DNA of 64,000 bases from assembly GCF_019457945.1 (NCBI RefSeq), contig NZ_JAHZSU010000002.1, positions 124,001 through 188,000 of the forward strand. Reading direction: 5' to 3'. The position numbers were made by a program, and so were the translations under genes. The DNA comes from Ornithinimicrobium laminariae. GTDB taxonomy: Bacteria > Actinomycetota > Actinomycetes > Actinomycetales > Dermatophilaceae. Shown here piece by piece: positions 45,195-53,749 of this stretch (within the stretch, counting starts at the first letter, position 1; each line of letters starts with the position of its first letter). A model generated the notes under the pieces. That model was not told the origin of the DNA and did no database searches. It was given only the letters and a program-made list of their open reading frames with translations.

Positions 45195-47165
45195 CTAGAA
45201 GATGCGCACCCGGTCAGCCGGCTCAACCCAGAGGCCATCTCCAGGCGCTGTCTCAAAGGCTTCGTGGAAGGCATCAACGTTGCGGACGGTGTTTCCTCGC
45301 AGGTCCGCGGGCGCGTGCGGGTCAACTGAGAGCAGTCGCTTAGCCTCTTCGACGCGTGCCTTGCCCTGCCAGACGGCAGCGTAGCCCATAAAGAAGCGCT
45401 GCACGCCGGTGAGGCCGTCGATCTGTGGCGCTTCCTCGCCGGCTGCCAGAAGATAGGCCGAAAGCGACATCTCTAGCCCGCAGAGGTCGCCAATGTTCTC
45501 GCCGACAGTCAGCCCACCATTGACCTTGGAGCCGGGCACCTCACGGGGCGACAACTCGCTGAACTGAGCGATCAGCTTTTGCGCGCGCTCGTCAAAAGCC
45601 GAACGGTCTGCCTCAGTCCACCAGTCAGTGAGCGAACCGTCACCGGCATAGCGAGATCCTTGATCATCAAAGCCGTGACCGATCTCGTGCGCAATCACTG
45701 CACCGATGCCGCCATAGTTGACCGCGTCATCGGCATCCACGTTGAAAAACGGTGGCTGCAGAATGGCCGCAGGGAAGACGATCTCGTTGAGCATCGGGTG
45801 GTAGTACGCGTTGACCGTCTGCGGGGTCATCAGCCACTCATCACGATCAATGTCACCGCCAATTTTGGCCAAGTCACGCGCGTTCTCAAAGGCATTGCCA
45901 CGCTTGACGTTGCCCCAGAGGTCATCGGCTTCGACGGCCAGGTCGGAATAATCGCGGAAGGTCGGCGGGTGACCAATCTTAGGTCGGAAAGCATCGAGCT
46001 TTTCGAGGGCCCGCTCGCGGGTCTCAAGACCCATCCACTCCATGTCAGTGATCCGGCGCCGGAACGCCTCCAGCACGTTGGTCACCAACTCTTGCATCCG
46101 CTCACGAGCCTCATCCGGGTAGTGACGAGCGACATACATCTCACCGGCAGCCTCGCCCAGGTGCCCCTCGACCAGGCCAACGCCACGCTTCCAGCGAGCA
46201 CGGATCTCCGGGGTGCCACTCAGCGTGCGCCCGTTGAAGTCAAAGTTGATCTCAACGAAGTCATCGCTCAAGTAAGGAGCAGCAGACTCCAGCAGGTCCA
46301 CCACGAAAAAGGCCTGCCAGTCGGCTACCGGGGTGTTGGTCACCTCATGAGCAATCGCCGTCAGCGCCTCAGGTTGACGCGCCACCACGTGAGCGAACGC
46401 GCCATCTGGTGCGCCCAAGCCTTCAGCCCAGGCCTCCCAGTCCCAGCCAGGTGTCAGATCGGCTAACTCTGATGCACTGACCTTGTTGAACGACTTCACT
46501 GCGTCTCGTGAAGCGACGCGGTCTCGGTGCGACTTCGCGATGCGCTCCTGCAACGCATACACACGACCCACAGAGTTTTCCCCCAGATCGAGACCGGCTT
46601 GCTCCAGGGCCGGGGCAGCCAATTCCAAAAGCTTTGCGACGAACTTCTTGTATGCCTCGCGAACTTCGGCGTGCTCGTCGTCGAAGTAATACGCCTCATC
46701 GGGCAGGCCGATGCCGCCCTGGTGCAGGTAGGCGACGTAGTCCTCGGGGCTGCTGGCGTCTGCGGTCACCCACATGTGCGCCAGCCCGCCAATGCCGTGC
46801 CGCTGCAGAATGGCCGAGGTGCGCACGACGTCGCTGGGCGACGCGACGGACTTAATCAACTCAAGGTCAGCCGTGAGCGGTGCAGCCCCCAACGCAGCCA
46901 GCCTGTCGGTGTCCATAAAGCTGGCGTAGAGCGCCCCCACCTTGCCCGTAGCGCTCTTCGGGTCAGGCGAGGCTGCAGCCGCTTCTTCAATGAGTTGCTT
47001 AACGTTGCTTTCGGCTGCTTCGCGCAACATGTCGAATGACCCATAGCGCCCCCGGTCGCTCGGGATCTCAGTGTTGGCGATCCATCCACCGTTGACATAC
47101 CCAAAAAGGTCATCGGCTGGTCGGACTGCGGTGTCCATATGTTCGCGGTTAATCCCTGAATCCAT
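45195..47165 (-). CDS. M13 family zinc metallopeptidase (PepO-like)
   Basis: A 656-residue oligopeptidase of the neprilysin/PepO family. The zinc site is VIAHEIGHGFDDQG (HEXXH at about residue 490), the third ligand lies in GENIGDLCGLEMS (about 555), and NAYYHPMLNEIVFPA precedes the site. There is no signal peptide, so it is probably cytosolic, unlike many family members. The ATG at 47165 fits the family; further upstream codons overlap the divergent GPP34 gene's start. It cleaves small peptides by family analogy. Confidence 0.93.
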   Translation of the reverse strand: MDSGINREHMDTAVRPADDLFGYVNGGWIANTEIPSDRGRYGSFDMLREAAESNVKQLIEEAAAASPDPKSATGKVGALYASFMDTDRLAALGAAPLTADLELIKSVASPSDVVRTSAILQRHGIGGLAHMWVTADASSPEDYVAYLHQGGIGLPDEAYYFDDEHAEVREAYKKFVAKLLELAAPALEQAGLDLGENSVGRVYALQERIAKSHRDRVASRDAVKSFNKVSASELADLTPGWDWEAWAEGLGAPDGAFAHVVARQPEALTAIAHEVTNTPVADWQAFFVVDLLESAAPYLSDDFVEINFDFNGRTLSGTPEIRARWKRGVGLVEGHLGEAAGEMYVARHYPDEARERMQELVTNVLEAFRRRITDMEWMGLETRERALEKLDAFRPKIGHPPTFRDYSDLAVEADDLWGNVKRGNAFENARDLAKIGGDIDRDEWLMTPQTVNAYYHPMLNEIVFPAAILQPPFFNVDADDAVNYGGIGAVIAHEIGHGFDDQGSRYAGDGSLTDWWTEADRSAFDERAQKLIAQFSELSPREVPGSKVNGGLTVGENIGDLCGLEMSLSAYLLAAGEEAPQIDGLTGVQRFFMGYAAVWQGKARVEEAKRLLSVDPHAPADLRGNTVRNVDAFHEAFETAPGDGLWVEPADRVRIF

Positions 47166-47241
47166 AACCCCACCGTAAGCCCTGGCACTGACAGACAAGT
47201 GAGGGGTGGAACCCGCAAACCTCACGAGGCGTCACAACGCC

Positions 47242-47913
47242 ATGAACACTTCGCTGCTACCACCACAGACGCTGGTCGCTGAGGATATTTTCCTGCTCAT
47301 CCTCGATGAGTCACGGGGACATTCGCTTGTTACCGGCGAAGAGCGGACCCGCCTCATCGCTTCTGCGCTGGTTGTTGATCTTGTGCTCAGCGAGGTAATG
47401 GACGCCGTCGACAACCCGACCAACGCGGCCTCATTCTTATTGCAGACCCGCCCGCAGGCACACTCCTATGACCCGCTCTTGGACCATCCGCGAAAGGCAG
47501 TCAACGGTTTGGCCACTGAGCCGGCTATCCGCACCCTACGTCGCAGAAAGCACCAACAGGCGGTGATCAAAAGGTTGGCCGAGCGCGGTTATGTCCACCG
47601 ACGCATGCTCAGCACTCGCCTGCCGCAGTTGAATGGGCACTACGAGCAGCAGTTGCGGTCTGCCTTGCTCGATGTGCTCCGCCATGGCCGCGAGCCCAAC
47701 TATCGCGAGGCCACGTTGATCGCCCTGCTTTTGACGGTCCGTAAACTGGCCACTCTCTTTCCCCGTGAGGACTCCGCGGCTATCCATGCCCGGGCAGAGG
47801 AAATCGCCAACCAGCATTGGATTCAGAAAGCACAAAAGTCGAAAGGCGCTCTTGACGGTGCGGGCGTACGCATCATCGAGGGGATCGCGGACCTTCTGAG
47901 CGCCGTCCCCTGA
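47242..47913 (+). CDS. GPP34 (GOLPH3/Vps74-like) family phosphoprotein
   Basis: A 223-residue all-helical protein. The N-terminus LVAEDIFLLILDESRGHSLV is the recognised GPP34 signature, and LRRRKHQQAVIKRLAERGYV then TLIALLLTVRKLATLFP follow. Eukaryotic GOLPH3 binds phosphoinositides and Golgi enzymes; actinobacterial homologues are common and of unknown function, possibly membrane-lipid binding. The ATG at 47242 agrees with the family start. Divergent from the M13 peptidase with 76 bp between starts. Confidence 0.85.
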   Translation: MNTSLLPPQTLVAEDIFLLILDESRGHSLVTGEERTRLIASALVVDLVLSEVMDAVDNPTNAASFLLQTRPQAHSYDPLLDHPRKAVNGLATEPAIRTLRRRKHQQAVIKRLAERGYVHRRMLSTRLPQLNGHYEQQLRSALLDVLRHGREPNYREATLIALLLTVRKLATLFPREDSAAIHARAEEIANQHWIQKAQKSKGALDGAGVRIIEGIADLLSAVP

Positions 47914-47931
47914 GTTGGTCGAGCAGGGGCT

Positions 47932-48864
47932 TCAGCTGCCCGCGAGCGCCTTCACGACTCGACTTGCTGAGGGCTTACCCAACTGTTGGGCCATCCAGGT
48001 GCTCGTTTCCACCAGGGCCGACAGGTCGACCCCGTGTCGAATGCCGAGCCCATCCAGCATCCACACCAGGTCTTCGGTGGCGAGGTTGCCGGTGGCTGAC
48101 TTGGCATAAGGGCATCCGCCCAAGCCACCGGTCGAGGCGTCGAACACCCGCACGCCACGGCCCAGCGCCGCATACGTGTTTGAGAGCGCCTGACCGTAGG
48201 TGTCGTGGAAGTGCACACCGACTTGATCTGGCCCGATGCCTGCATCATCCAGGCGATCGAGCAGTCGCAGCACGTGGCCTGGGGTCGCGACACCGATGGT
48301 GTCCCCCAGAGACAGCTGGTCGCATCCTAGGTCCATCAGGCGTGAGCAGACGTCAACGACCTGATCGATCGGCACCGGGCCTTCCCACGGGTCGCCGAAA
48401 CACATCGACACATAGCCTCGGACCCAGGCCCCGCCATCGAGAGCTCGACGGACCACGGGCCCGAACATGTCGAGCGACTCATCAACGCTGCGATTGAGGT
48501 TTTTGCGGGCAAAAGTTTCGGTGGCACTGCCGAAGACAGCAATCGCGCTCACCCCTTGCTCCAGAGCTCGGTCGAGGCCACGCTCATTGGGCACCAGCAC
48601 GGGCCGCTGCCGACCCAAACCAGTCAAGCCAAGTTGCGCTAGCAGATCTTCGGCGTCCCCCAGTTGTGGCACCCACTTTTGCGGCACCATCGAGGTGATC
48701 TCCACCGTCTGCAGGCCAGCGGCAATCAGCCGATTGATGAACTCGGCTTTGACCTCGGTCGGCACCGCCAACGACTCGTTTTGCAGCCCGTCGCGCGGCC
48801 CGACCTCATAGATCGTGACCTCGTCGGGCATCCCGGCTTGCGGCTCCACCATTGGCAGCGTCAT
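47932..48864 (-). CDS. mvaB: Hydroxymethylglutaryl-CoA lyase family protein
   Basis: A 310-residue TIM-barrel lyase predicted to split HMG-CoA into acetoacetate and acetyl-CoA in leucine catabolism. The metal and catalytic motif IYEVGPRDGLQNE is N-terminal (Arg24, Asp25), metal histidines are in GVHFHDTYGQ, and the C-terminal lid cysteine is in GGLGGCPYAKSATGN. The gene lies 19 nt after ribH on the same strand and may ride on the rib transcript, though no functional link is apparent. No other leucine-degradation gene is nearby, so a related acyl-CoA substrate is possible. Confidence 0.87.
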   Translation of the reverse strand: MTLPMVEPQAGMPDEVTIYEVGPRDGLQNESLAVPTEVKAEFINRLIAAGLQTVEITSMVPQKWVPQLGDAEDLLAQLGLTGLGRQRPVLVPNERGLDRALEQGVSAIAVFGSATETFARKNLNRSVDESLDMFGPVVRRALDGGAWVRGYVSMCFGDPWEGPVPIDQVVDVCSRLMDLGCDQLSLGDTIGVATPGHVLRLLDRLDDAGIGPDQVGVHFHDTYGQALSNTYAALGRGVRVFDASTGGLGGCPYAKSATGNLATEDLVWMLDGLGIRHGVDLSALVETSTWMAQQLGKPSASRVVKALAGS

Positions 48865-48883
48865 ACCCTCAGCCTGCCACTTG

Positions 48884-49354
48884 TTACAGATCGCGCAGCG
48901 TCACGGCCGTAGCGACGGCAGCCGTGACTGCCTCGTGACCCTTGTCCTCGCGCGAGTCGGGCAGGCCAGCACGATCCAGCGCTTGCTGATCGTCATCGCA
49001 GGTCAACAGCCCAAACCCAACGGGTATGCCGGTGTTGGTCGAGACCTGCGTCAGTCCCTGGGTGGCTGCTTGGCAGACATACTCAAAGTGCGGCGTGCCG
49101 CCACGGATTACGACCCCGAGGGCGACAACTGCGTCAAAATTGCCGCTCTTGGCCAACCGTGAGCAGGCCACTGGCAACTCGAAACTGCCGGGCACCACGA
49201 CGCGGGTGACCTCGGTGACTCCAGCATCCTCAAGGCCGCGATCAGCCCCGGCACGCAAGCCATCCATCACCTCGGTGTGCCACGAGGCGGACACCACTGC
49301 GACTCGCAGACCATGTCCACTGACGGCGAAGGTTGGTGCTCCTGCTCCACTCAT
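48884..49354 (-). CDS. ribH: 6,7-dimethyl-8-ribityllumazine synthase
   Basis: A 156-residue enzyme that condenses the ribulose-derived butanone phosphate (from RibB) with the ribitylaminopyrimidine (from RibD) to form lumazine, the last riboflavin intermediate. Signature segments are [41 protein letters not shown] and [18 protein letters not shown]. The start overlaps the ribB stop by 4 nt. Normal length; expected to form icosahedral or pentameric assemblies. Confidence 0.95.
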   Translation of the reverse strand: MSGAGAPTFAVSGHGLRVAVVSASWHTEVMDGLRAGADRGLEDAGVTEVTRVVVPGSFELPVACSRLAKSGNFDAVVALGVVIRGGTPHFEYVCQAATQGLTQVSTNTGIPVGFGLLTCDDDQQALDRAGLPDSREDKGHEAVTAAVATAVTLRDL

Positions 49355-50010
49355 ACTGTGCTCCTTGTTTTCTCGCGGAGTTGGGTTTCGCTCCTCGATT
49401 GCTCATTCTCGAGCCGATAATTGATGAGATCTGCCACGGTGAGCACGACGAGGTCGAACTCCCGGCCGAGCGCCTCAACGTCCGGCGCACGCAGCATTTC
49501 GCCTTCGTCATCGACGAGTTCGGCGATCGCGCCAACCGGGGTCAGCCCCGCCAGTCGGCACAGGTCAACGGCCGTCTCCGTGTGCCCGGGACGCTCCAGC
49601 ACCCCACCTTCGCGCGCCCGGAGCGGGACGACGTGGCCAGGCCGGATCAGGTCGCCCGCGACAGTGTCGGTCGCGCCCAACAGCGAGACGGTGCGAGCGC
49701 GGTCGGTCGCGCTGATGCCGGTGCTCACACCCACGGCCGCATCCACCGTGACGGTGTAGGCCGTGCGGAACGGGTCGGCGTTGTTGACGACCATCAGCGG
49801 CAGTTGCAATCGGTCTGCCCAACTGGCCGGCATCGGAGCACAGACATACCCAGAGGTATGCCGGATCGTCCACCCCATCCAGGCTGGCGTGATCGTTTGG
49901 GCGGCCAAGATGACGTCGCCTTCGTTTTCGCGGCTGGCATCGTCAAGGACAAGGACCGGTCGCCCTTCGCGAAGGGATTGCAGCGCCTGCTCAACAATCT
50001 GCGTGGTCAT
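49351..50010 (-). CDS. ribB: 3,4-dihydroxy-2-butanone-4-phosphate synthase (single-domain)
   Basis: A 219-residue enzyme making the four-carbon unit for lumazine from ribulose 5-phosphate. Catalytic segments [42 protein letters not shown] and [20 protein letters not shown] are intact. In most actinomycetes this domain is fused to GTP cyclohydrolase II (RibBA); here it stops soon after [12 protein letters not shown] with a short charged tail, so ribA must be elsewhere. The start overlaps the ribE stop by 4 nt. Confidence 0.93.
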   Translation of the reverse strand: MTTQIVEQALQSLREGRPVLVLDDASRENEGDVILAAQTITPAWMGWTIRHTSGYVCAPMPASWADRLQLPLMVVNNADPFRTAYTVTVDAAVGVSTGISATDRARTVSLLGATDTVAGDLIRPGHVVPLRAREGGVLERPGHTETAVDLCRLAGLTPVGAIAELVDDEGEMLRAPDVEALGREFDLVVLTVADLINYRLENEQSRSETQLREKTRSTV

Positions 50011-50606
50011 GATGGGCCTTCCTGGCTGATCAGACGTTCGACGTATTTAGCCAACACATCGACCTCGACGTTGACACGTTCGCCGACTTCGCGTTTGCCC
50101 AGGGTGGTCAGTTCCAGGGTGGTCGGAATTAATGAGACCGAGAAAGTCTCCGCGGTGAGGTCAGCGACCGTCAGCGAGACGCCGTCGAGCGTGATTGAGC
50201 CCTTGCGCACCACATACCGAGCAATGGCTGACGGCAGCGCAAAGGTGAGCACTTCCCAGCGGTCGCCGGGCACTCGGCTCAGCAGTTGCGCGGTGGTGTC
50301 GACGTGTCCTTGCACGACGTGTCCACCAAAGCGGCCATCGCTGCGTAGCGCGCGCTCAAGGTTGACCGGTGAGCCGACGGAGAGGTCGCCGATGCTGCTG
50401 GCGTTGAGCGTTTCGGCCATCACGTCGGTGCTGAACTCGCCATCGCCGTGCTCGGTGACGGTTAGGCAGACGCCGTTGACGGCGATTGACTCACCGTGGC
50501 CTGCGTCGCTGGTGACCAACGGGCCGCGGATGCGGATCTGGCTTGAGTCGTCGTGCGGCGTGATCGCCACGATCTCGCCAAGTTCTTCAACAATGCCGGT
50601 GAACAT
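50007..50606 (-). CDS. ribE: Riboflavin synthase, alpha chain
   Basis: A 199-residue enzyme that dismutates two lumazine molecules into riboflavin and the pyrimidine precursor. Two lumazine-binding repeats: MFTGIVEELGEI with AVNGVCLTVTE, and GGHVVQGHVDTTAQLLSRV with LDGVSLTVADL. The start shares a base with the ribD stop (TAATG) and the stop overlaps ribB by 4 nt, so the four rib genes are tightly coupled. Confidence 0.95.
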   Translation of the reverse strand: MFTGIVEELGEIVAITPHDDSSQIRIRGPLVTSDAGHGESIAVNGVCLTVTEHGDGEFSTDVMAETLNASSIGDLSVGSPVNLERALRSDGRFGGHVVQGHVDTTAQLLSRVPGDRWEVLTFALPSAIARYVVRKGSITLDGVSLTVADLTAETFSVSLIPTTLELTTLGKREVGERVNVEVDVLAKYVERLISQEGPS

Positions 50607-51670
50607 TAGCCACTCCGAGATTCGGTGCTGGTGGGTGCGTGTGCTGAGCGTGGGCGCGAGGTGAGGCGAACGTCTGGGCCGATTCGCTGGACATCGACGA
50701 GATCGAGTCGGGCGATGCCGTCCATCGAGTCGATGTCCAGGCCGGAGATGGCGCTGGGTCCGTCGCCGAGCAGCGCCGGGGCGATGTAGTTAACGACTTC
50801 ATCGACAAGTCCGGCCTGCCAGAGAGCGGCGATGAGGATAGGGCCGCCTTCGACCAAGACCCGTCGGATGCCATTGCCAAACAGGTCCCGCAGGACCGCA
50901 GCCACATCGTGCGTCTGGAAGTGCCTCGTTGGCGCATCCTCGTTGACGACTTTGAAGTCTCCGGTGAGTGGTCGCTGCCCGACCACCACTCGCAAAGGTT
51001 GGCGTTCGAGCAGGTCACCGTCGTCATACCGGGCAGTGAGTGAGGGGTTGTCGGCGGCGATCGTGCCAGTGCCCACCATGATCGCTCCGCTGATAGCCCG
51101 CAGTTTGTGGCCATCTGCGCGAGCTTCGGGGGAGGTGATCCACGCACTGCTGCCATCAGCTGCGGCGATCCGGCCATCGAGCGTGCTCGCCATTTTGACG
51201 GTGACCCATGGACGTTGCAGCCGGACCGCGAGCGCCCAGTGCTCAACGAGTTCTTCGGCTGCTGGCAGGTGGACTTGTTCGACCTCTAGGCCGCTGTGCT
51301 GGAGTTTGACGCCACCGCCGCCAGCCTCAGGCGTCGGGTCCGCAACGGCATACACAACTCGAGCGATGCCGGCTGCTTGCAACGCATCGGCGCACGGTGC
51401 GGTCCGGCCATGGTGGGCACAGGGCTCAAGCGTGATGTATGCGGTGCCCCCGGCTGCCCGCGGGCCTGCCTGCCGCAAAGCGTCGACCTCGGCATGCACG
51501 GTGCCAGCGCCGCGGTGGTGGCCAACTCCAGCGACTTGGCCCTCGGCATCGAGGATGACGGCCCCGACACGAGGATTAGGGTCAGCTTCAGGGCCCAGCA
51601 AGGCAGCATCAAGGGCTTGCTCAAGCCAGGAGGTGTCTGTGGTCACCGGCCAACCTTCCGAAGGAGTCAT
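50606..51670 (-). CDS. ribD: Bifunctional pyrimidine deaminase/reductase of riboflavin synthesis
   Basis: A 354-residue two-domain enzyme. The N-terminal deaminase has HAEVDALRQAG and the zinc motif TLEPCAHHGRTAPCADAL. The C-terminal NADPH-dependent reductase starts near PWVTVKMASTLDGRIAA, with DNPSLTAR and LVEGGPILIAALWQAGLVDE. The ATG at 51670 lies right after the FMN riboswitch expression platform and 4 nt past a GGAG site; an in-frame upstream GTG/ATG would fall inside the regulatory leader. First gene of the rib operon. Confidence 0.94.
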   Translation of the reverse strand: MTPSEGWPVTTDTSWLEQALDAALLGPEADPNPRVGAVILDAEGQVAGVGHHRGAGTVHAEVDALRQAGPRAAGGTAYITLEPCAHHGRTAPCADALQAAGIARVVYAVADPTPEAGGGGVKLQHSGLEVEQVHLPAAEELVEHWALAVRLQRPWVTVKMASTLDGRIAAADGSSAWITSPEARADGHKLRAISGAIMVGTGTIAADNPSLTARYDDGDLLERQPLRVVVGQRPLTGDFKVVNEDAPTRHFQTHDVAAVLRDLFGNGIRRVLVEGGPILIAALWQAGLVDEVVNYIAPALLGDGPSAISGLDIDSMDGIARLDLVDVQRIGPDVRLTSRPRSAHAPTSTESRSG

Positions 51671-51682
51671 CTCACTCCGGGG

Positions 51683-51719
51683 TCCGCACATAGGTGCCAA
51701 GAGTGACCGCGGGTGCGGA
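51683..51719 (-). promoter_or_regulatory. Expression-platform hairpin of the FMN riboswitch
   Basis: On the transcript, UCCGCAC and GUGCGGA can pair (7 bp) just before ACCCCGGAG, the ribD ribosome-binding region. A competing pairing is possible: GACCCCGGAG (51675-51684) is perfectly complementary to CTCCGGGGTC (51855-51864) in the 5' strand of the aptamer. No terminator is seen, so control is probably at translation. Confidence 0.5.
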
Positions 51720-51743
51720 TAGACCACACCTGTCGTCACACTT

Positions 51744-51868
51744 CGCGCTACCTACCATCCGGACTTTAACCGTCGGTCCTGGAGTTTCACCAGGTCAACC
51801 ATCCGCTGGCTGCGATTGGGTCGTGGACTATCACCACCGGTTCGGACTTACACCGACCCCGGAGCGCG
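51744..51868 (-). ncRNA. FMN riboswitch (RFN element)
   Basis: Read on the minus strand, the conserved RFN blocks follow in order: CUCCGGGGUCGGUG, UAAGUCCGAACCGGUGGU, AUAGUCCACGACCC, GGUUGACCUGGUGAAACU, CCAGGACCGACGGU and UAAAGUCCGGAUGGUAG. The closing stem is CGCGCU with AGCGCG. It precedes ribD by 73 nt and is expected to lower rib expression when FMN is high. Confidence 0.95.
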
Positions 51869-51916
51869 TTCTTGACTTAAACCATACGCCCAGTGGCCGA
51901 TCTGAGTCGATACCCG

Positions 51917-51957
51917 TTCGCTTCCAGACCTGTTCGTTTCCAGACCTGTTCGCTTCA
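51917..51957. repeat. 16-bp tandem repeat, about 2.5 copies
   Basis: TTCGCTTCCAGACCTG (51917-51932) is followed by TTCGTTTCCAGACCTG (51933-51948) and a partial third copy TTCGCTTCA. The first two differ at one base. They lie between the riboswitch and the long inverted repeat; the function is unknown. Confidence 0.75.
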
Positions 51958-51971
51958 CGCAGGTGGCACCA

Positions 51972-52036
51972 CATGTGCCTTTTCATCTGCTATGTGACCA
52001 GAATTTCGCGTCACATGGCAGATGAAAAGGCACATG
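51972..52036. repeat. Long near-perfect inverted repeat upstream of XPB helicase
   Basis: Two 27-bp arms (51972-51998 and 52010-52036) match except for one position that would still form a G-U pair in RNA; the loop is 11 nt. The right arm reads GTCACATGGCAGATGAAAAG and continues GCACATG. It ends 39 nt before the helicase start. It could be a transcript-end hairpin, a leader structure controlling the helicase, or a mobile-element relic. No second copy is in the window. Confidence 0.8.
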
Positions 52037-52075
52037 GTGGGAACAGGCGGACCAGCAGATAGCGTTACACCCCTG

Positions 52076-53749
52076 ATGAATGGCCCACTGATTGTCCAGT
52101 CCGATAAGACCCTTCTGCTCGAGGTTGACCACCCCGACTCTGAGCCGGCTCGACGTGCCATCGCGCCGTTCGCCGAGTTGGAGCGTGCCCCCGAGCACGT
52201 CCACACCTATCGCATCACCCCGCTTGGCTTGTGGAATGCCCGTGCGGCCGGCCACGATGCCGAGCAAGTTGTCGACGCACTGGTCAAACACTCGCGCTTC
52301 CCGGTGCCAAACGCGCTACTGGTCGATGTTGCCGAAACCATGGCGCGCTACGGCCGACTCACGATGGACCGCGAAGAGGTCAATGGCGAGTCAACGCTGA
52401 TTTTGCGCACTACTGATCGCGCTGTGTTGACCGAGGTGCTGCGCCACAAAAAGATTAAGCCGCTGATCGGCGACCGGATCGACGACGACACCGTGCGCGT
52501 CCACCCCTCCGAGCGAGGCCACCTCAAGCAAGAACTCGTCAAGATTGGGTGGCCAGCCGAGGACCTCGCTGGCTATGTCAACGGCGAAGCCCACGACATC
52601 TCGCTCGACCTTGATGGCTGGGCGCTTCGGCCATACCAAGAGCAGGCCGTTAACGGTTTCTGGGACGGGGGCTCGGGCGTCGTCGTGTTGCCTTGTGGCG
52701 CCGGCAAGACGCTGGTCGGTGCGGCTGCGATGGCCAAGTCGAAGACCACAACGCTGATCTTGGTGACCAACACTGTCTCGGCTCGCCAGTGGCGTGAAGA
52801 GCTGCTGAAGCGCACCTCGCTGACCGAGGACGAGATCGGCGAATACTCCGGTGCTCGCAAGGAGATTCGGCCCGTCACGATTGCGACTTATCAGGTGCTC
52901 ACGCTGAAGCGAAAGGGCATCTACCCCCACCTTGACCTGCTGGATGCTCGTGACTGGGGCCTCGTTTTGTATGACGAGGTGCACCTTTTGCCAGCCCCGA
53001 TCTTTCGGATGACGGCTGACTTGCAGGCCCGCCGACGCCTGGGCCTCACGGCGACGCTGGTGCGCGAAGACGGCCGCGAGTCGGACGTGTTCTCCCTCAT
53101 TGGCCCCAAGCGGTTTGACGCTCCGTGGAAGGACATCGAGGCGCAGGGCTATATCGCGCCGGCTGACTGTGTCGAGGTGCGGGTCTCACTGCCCGATGCC
53201 ATGCGGATGGCGTATGCGGTGGCTGAGCCCGAGGAGCGCTACCGGTTTGCCTCGACTGCCGCCGTCAAGGACGGCGTTGTAGCCGAGCTCGTTAAGAAGC
53301 ATCAAGGCGAGCAGACCTTGGTGATCGGCCAATATCTGGATCAACTCGACAAGCTGGCCGAGTCGCTAGGTGCCCCAATGATCACTGGTGAGACGGCAGT
53401 GGTTGAGCGGCAAAAGTTGTTCCAGCAGTTTCGCACCGGGGAGATCAGCCTGCTGGTTGTCTCCAAGGTCGCGAACTTCTCGATTGACCTGCCAGAGGCT
53501 TCGGTGGCAATCCAGGTCTCAGGCACCTTTGGCTCTCGCCAGGAGGAAGCCCAGCGCCTCGGCCGCGTGCTTCGCCCCAAGGGCGATGGCCGCACCGCGC
53601 ACTTCTACACCATCGTCGCGCGCGACACCGTGGACTCTAAGTTTGCGGCGCACCGCCAACGCTTCTTGGCCGAGCAGGGCTATGCCTATCGGATCATCGA
53701 CGCTGACGACCTCGACACCTTGAAGCCGGGTGCTAGCCCAACAGCGTGA
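52076..53749 (+). CDS. XPB/Rad25-type DNA repair helicase
   Basis: A 557-residue superfamily 2 helicase. Residues 1-180 form the damage-recognition-like N-terminal part (GPLIVQSDKTLLLEVDHP). Motif I is LPCGAGKTLVG (about 205-215), motif II DEVH at 300-303, motif III LTATLVRED, and motif VI QRLGRVLRPKG; motif V-like VSKVANFSIDLPEASVAIQ is also present. The ATG at 52076 gives the family N-terminus, with an alternative in-frame start at 52022 inside the inverted repeat. The gene overlaps the convergent permease gene by 17 nt. A partner-type protein is encoded at 38874. Confidence 0.92.
   Translation: MNGPLIVQSDKTLLLEVDHPDSEPARRAIAPFAELERAPEHVHTYRITPLGLWNARAAGHDAEQVVDALVKHSRFPVPNALLVDVAETMARYGRLTMDREEVNGESTLILRTTDRAVLTEVLRHKKIKPLIGDRIDDDTVRVHPSERGHLKQELVKIGWPAEDLAGYVNGEAHDISLDLDGWALRPYQEQAVNGFWDGGSGVVVLPCGAGKTLVGAAAMAKSKTTTLILVTNTVSARQWREELLKRTSLTEDEIGEYSGARKEIRPVTIATYQVLTLKRKGIYPHLDLLDARDWGLVLYDEVHLLPAPIFRMTADLQARRRLGLTATLVREDGRESDVFSLIGPKRFDAPWKDIEAQGYIAPADCVEVRVSLPDAMRMAYAVAEPEERYRFASTAAVKDGVVAELVKKHQGEQTLVIGQYLDQLDKLAESLGAPMITGETAVVERQKLFQQFRTGEISLLVVSKVANFSIDLPEASVAIQVSGTFGSRQEEAQRLGRVLRPKGDGRTAHFYTIVARDTVDSKFAAHRQRFLAEQGYAYRIIDADDLDTLKPGASPTA

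Noticed and set aside
45178..45198. CTAGAG...CTCTAG hairpin at the end of the M13 peptidase gene
   Set aside because: Only 6 bp, overlaps the stop codon, and no T-tract; too weak to call as a terminator.
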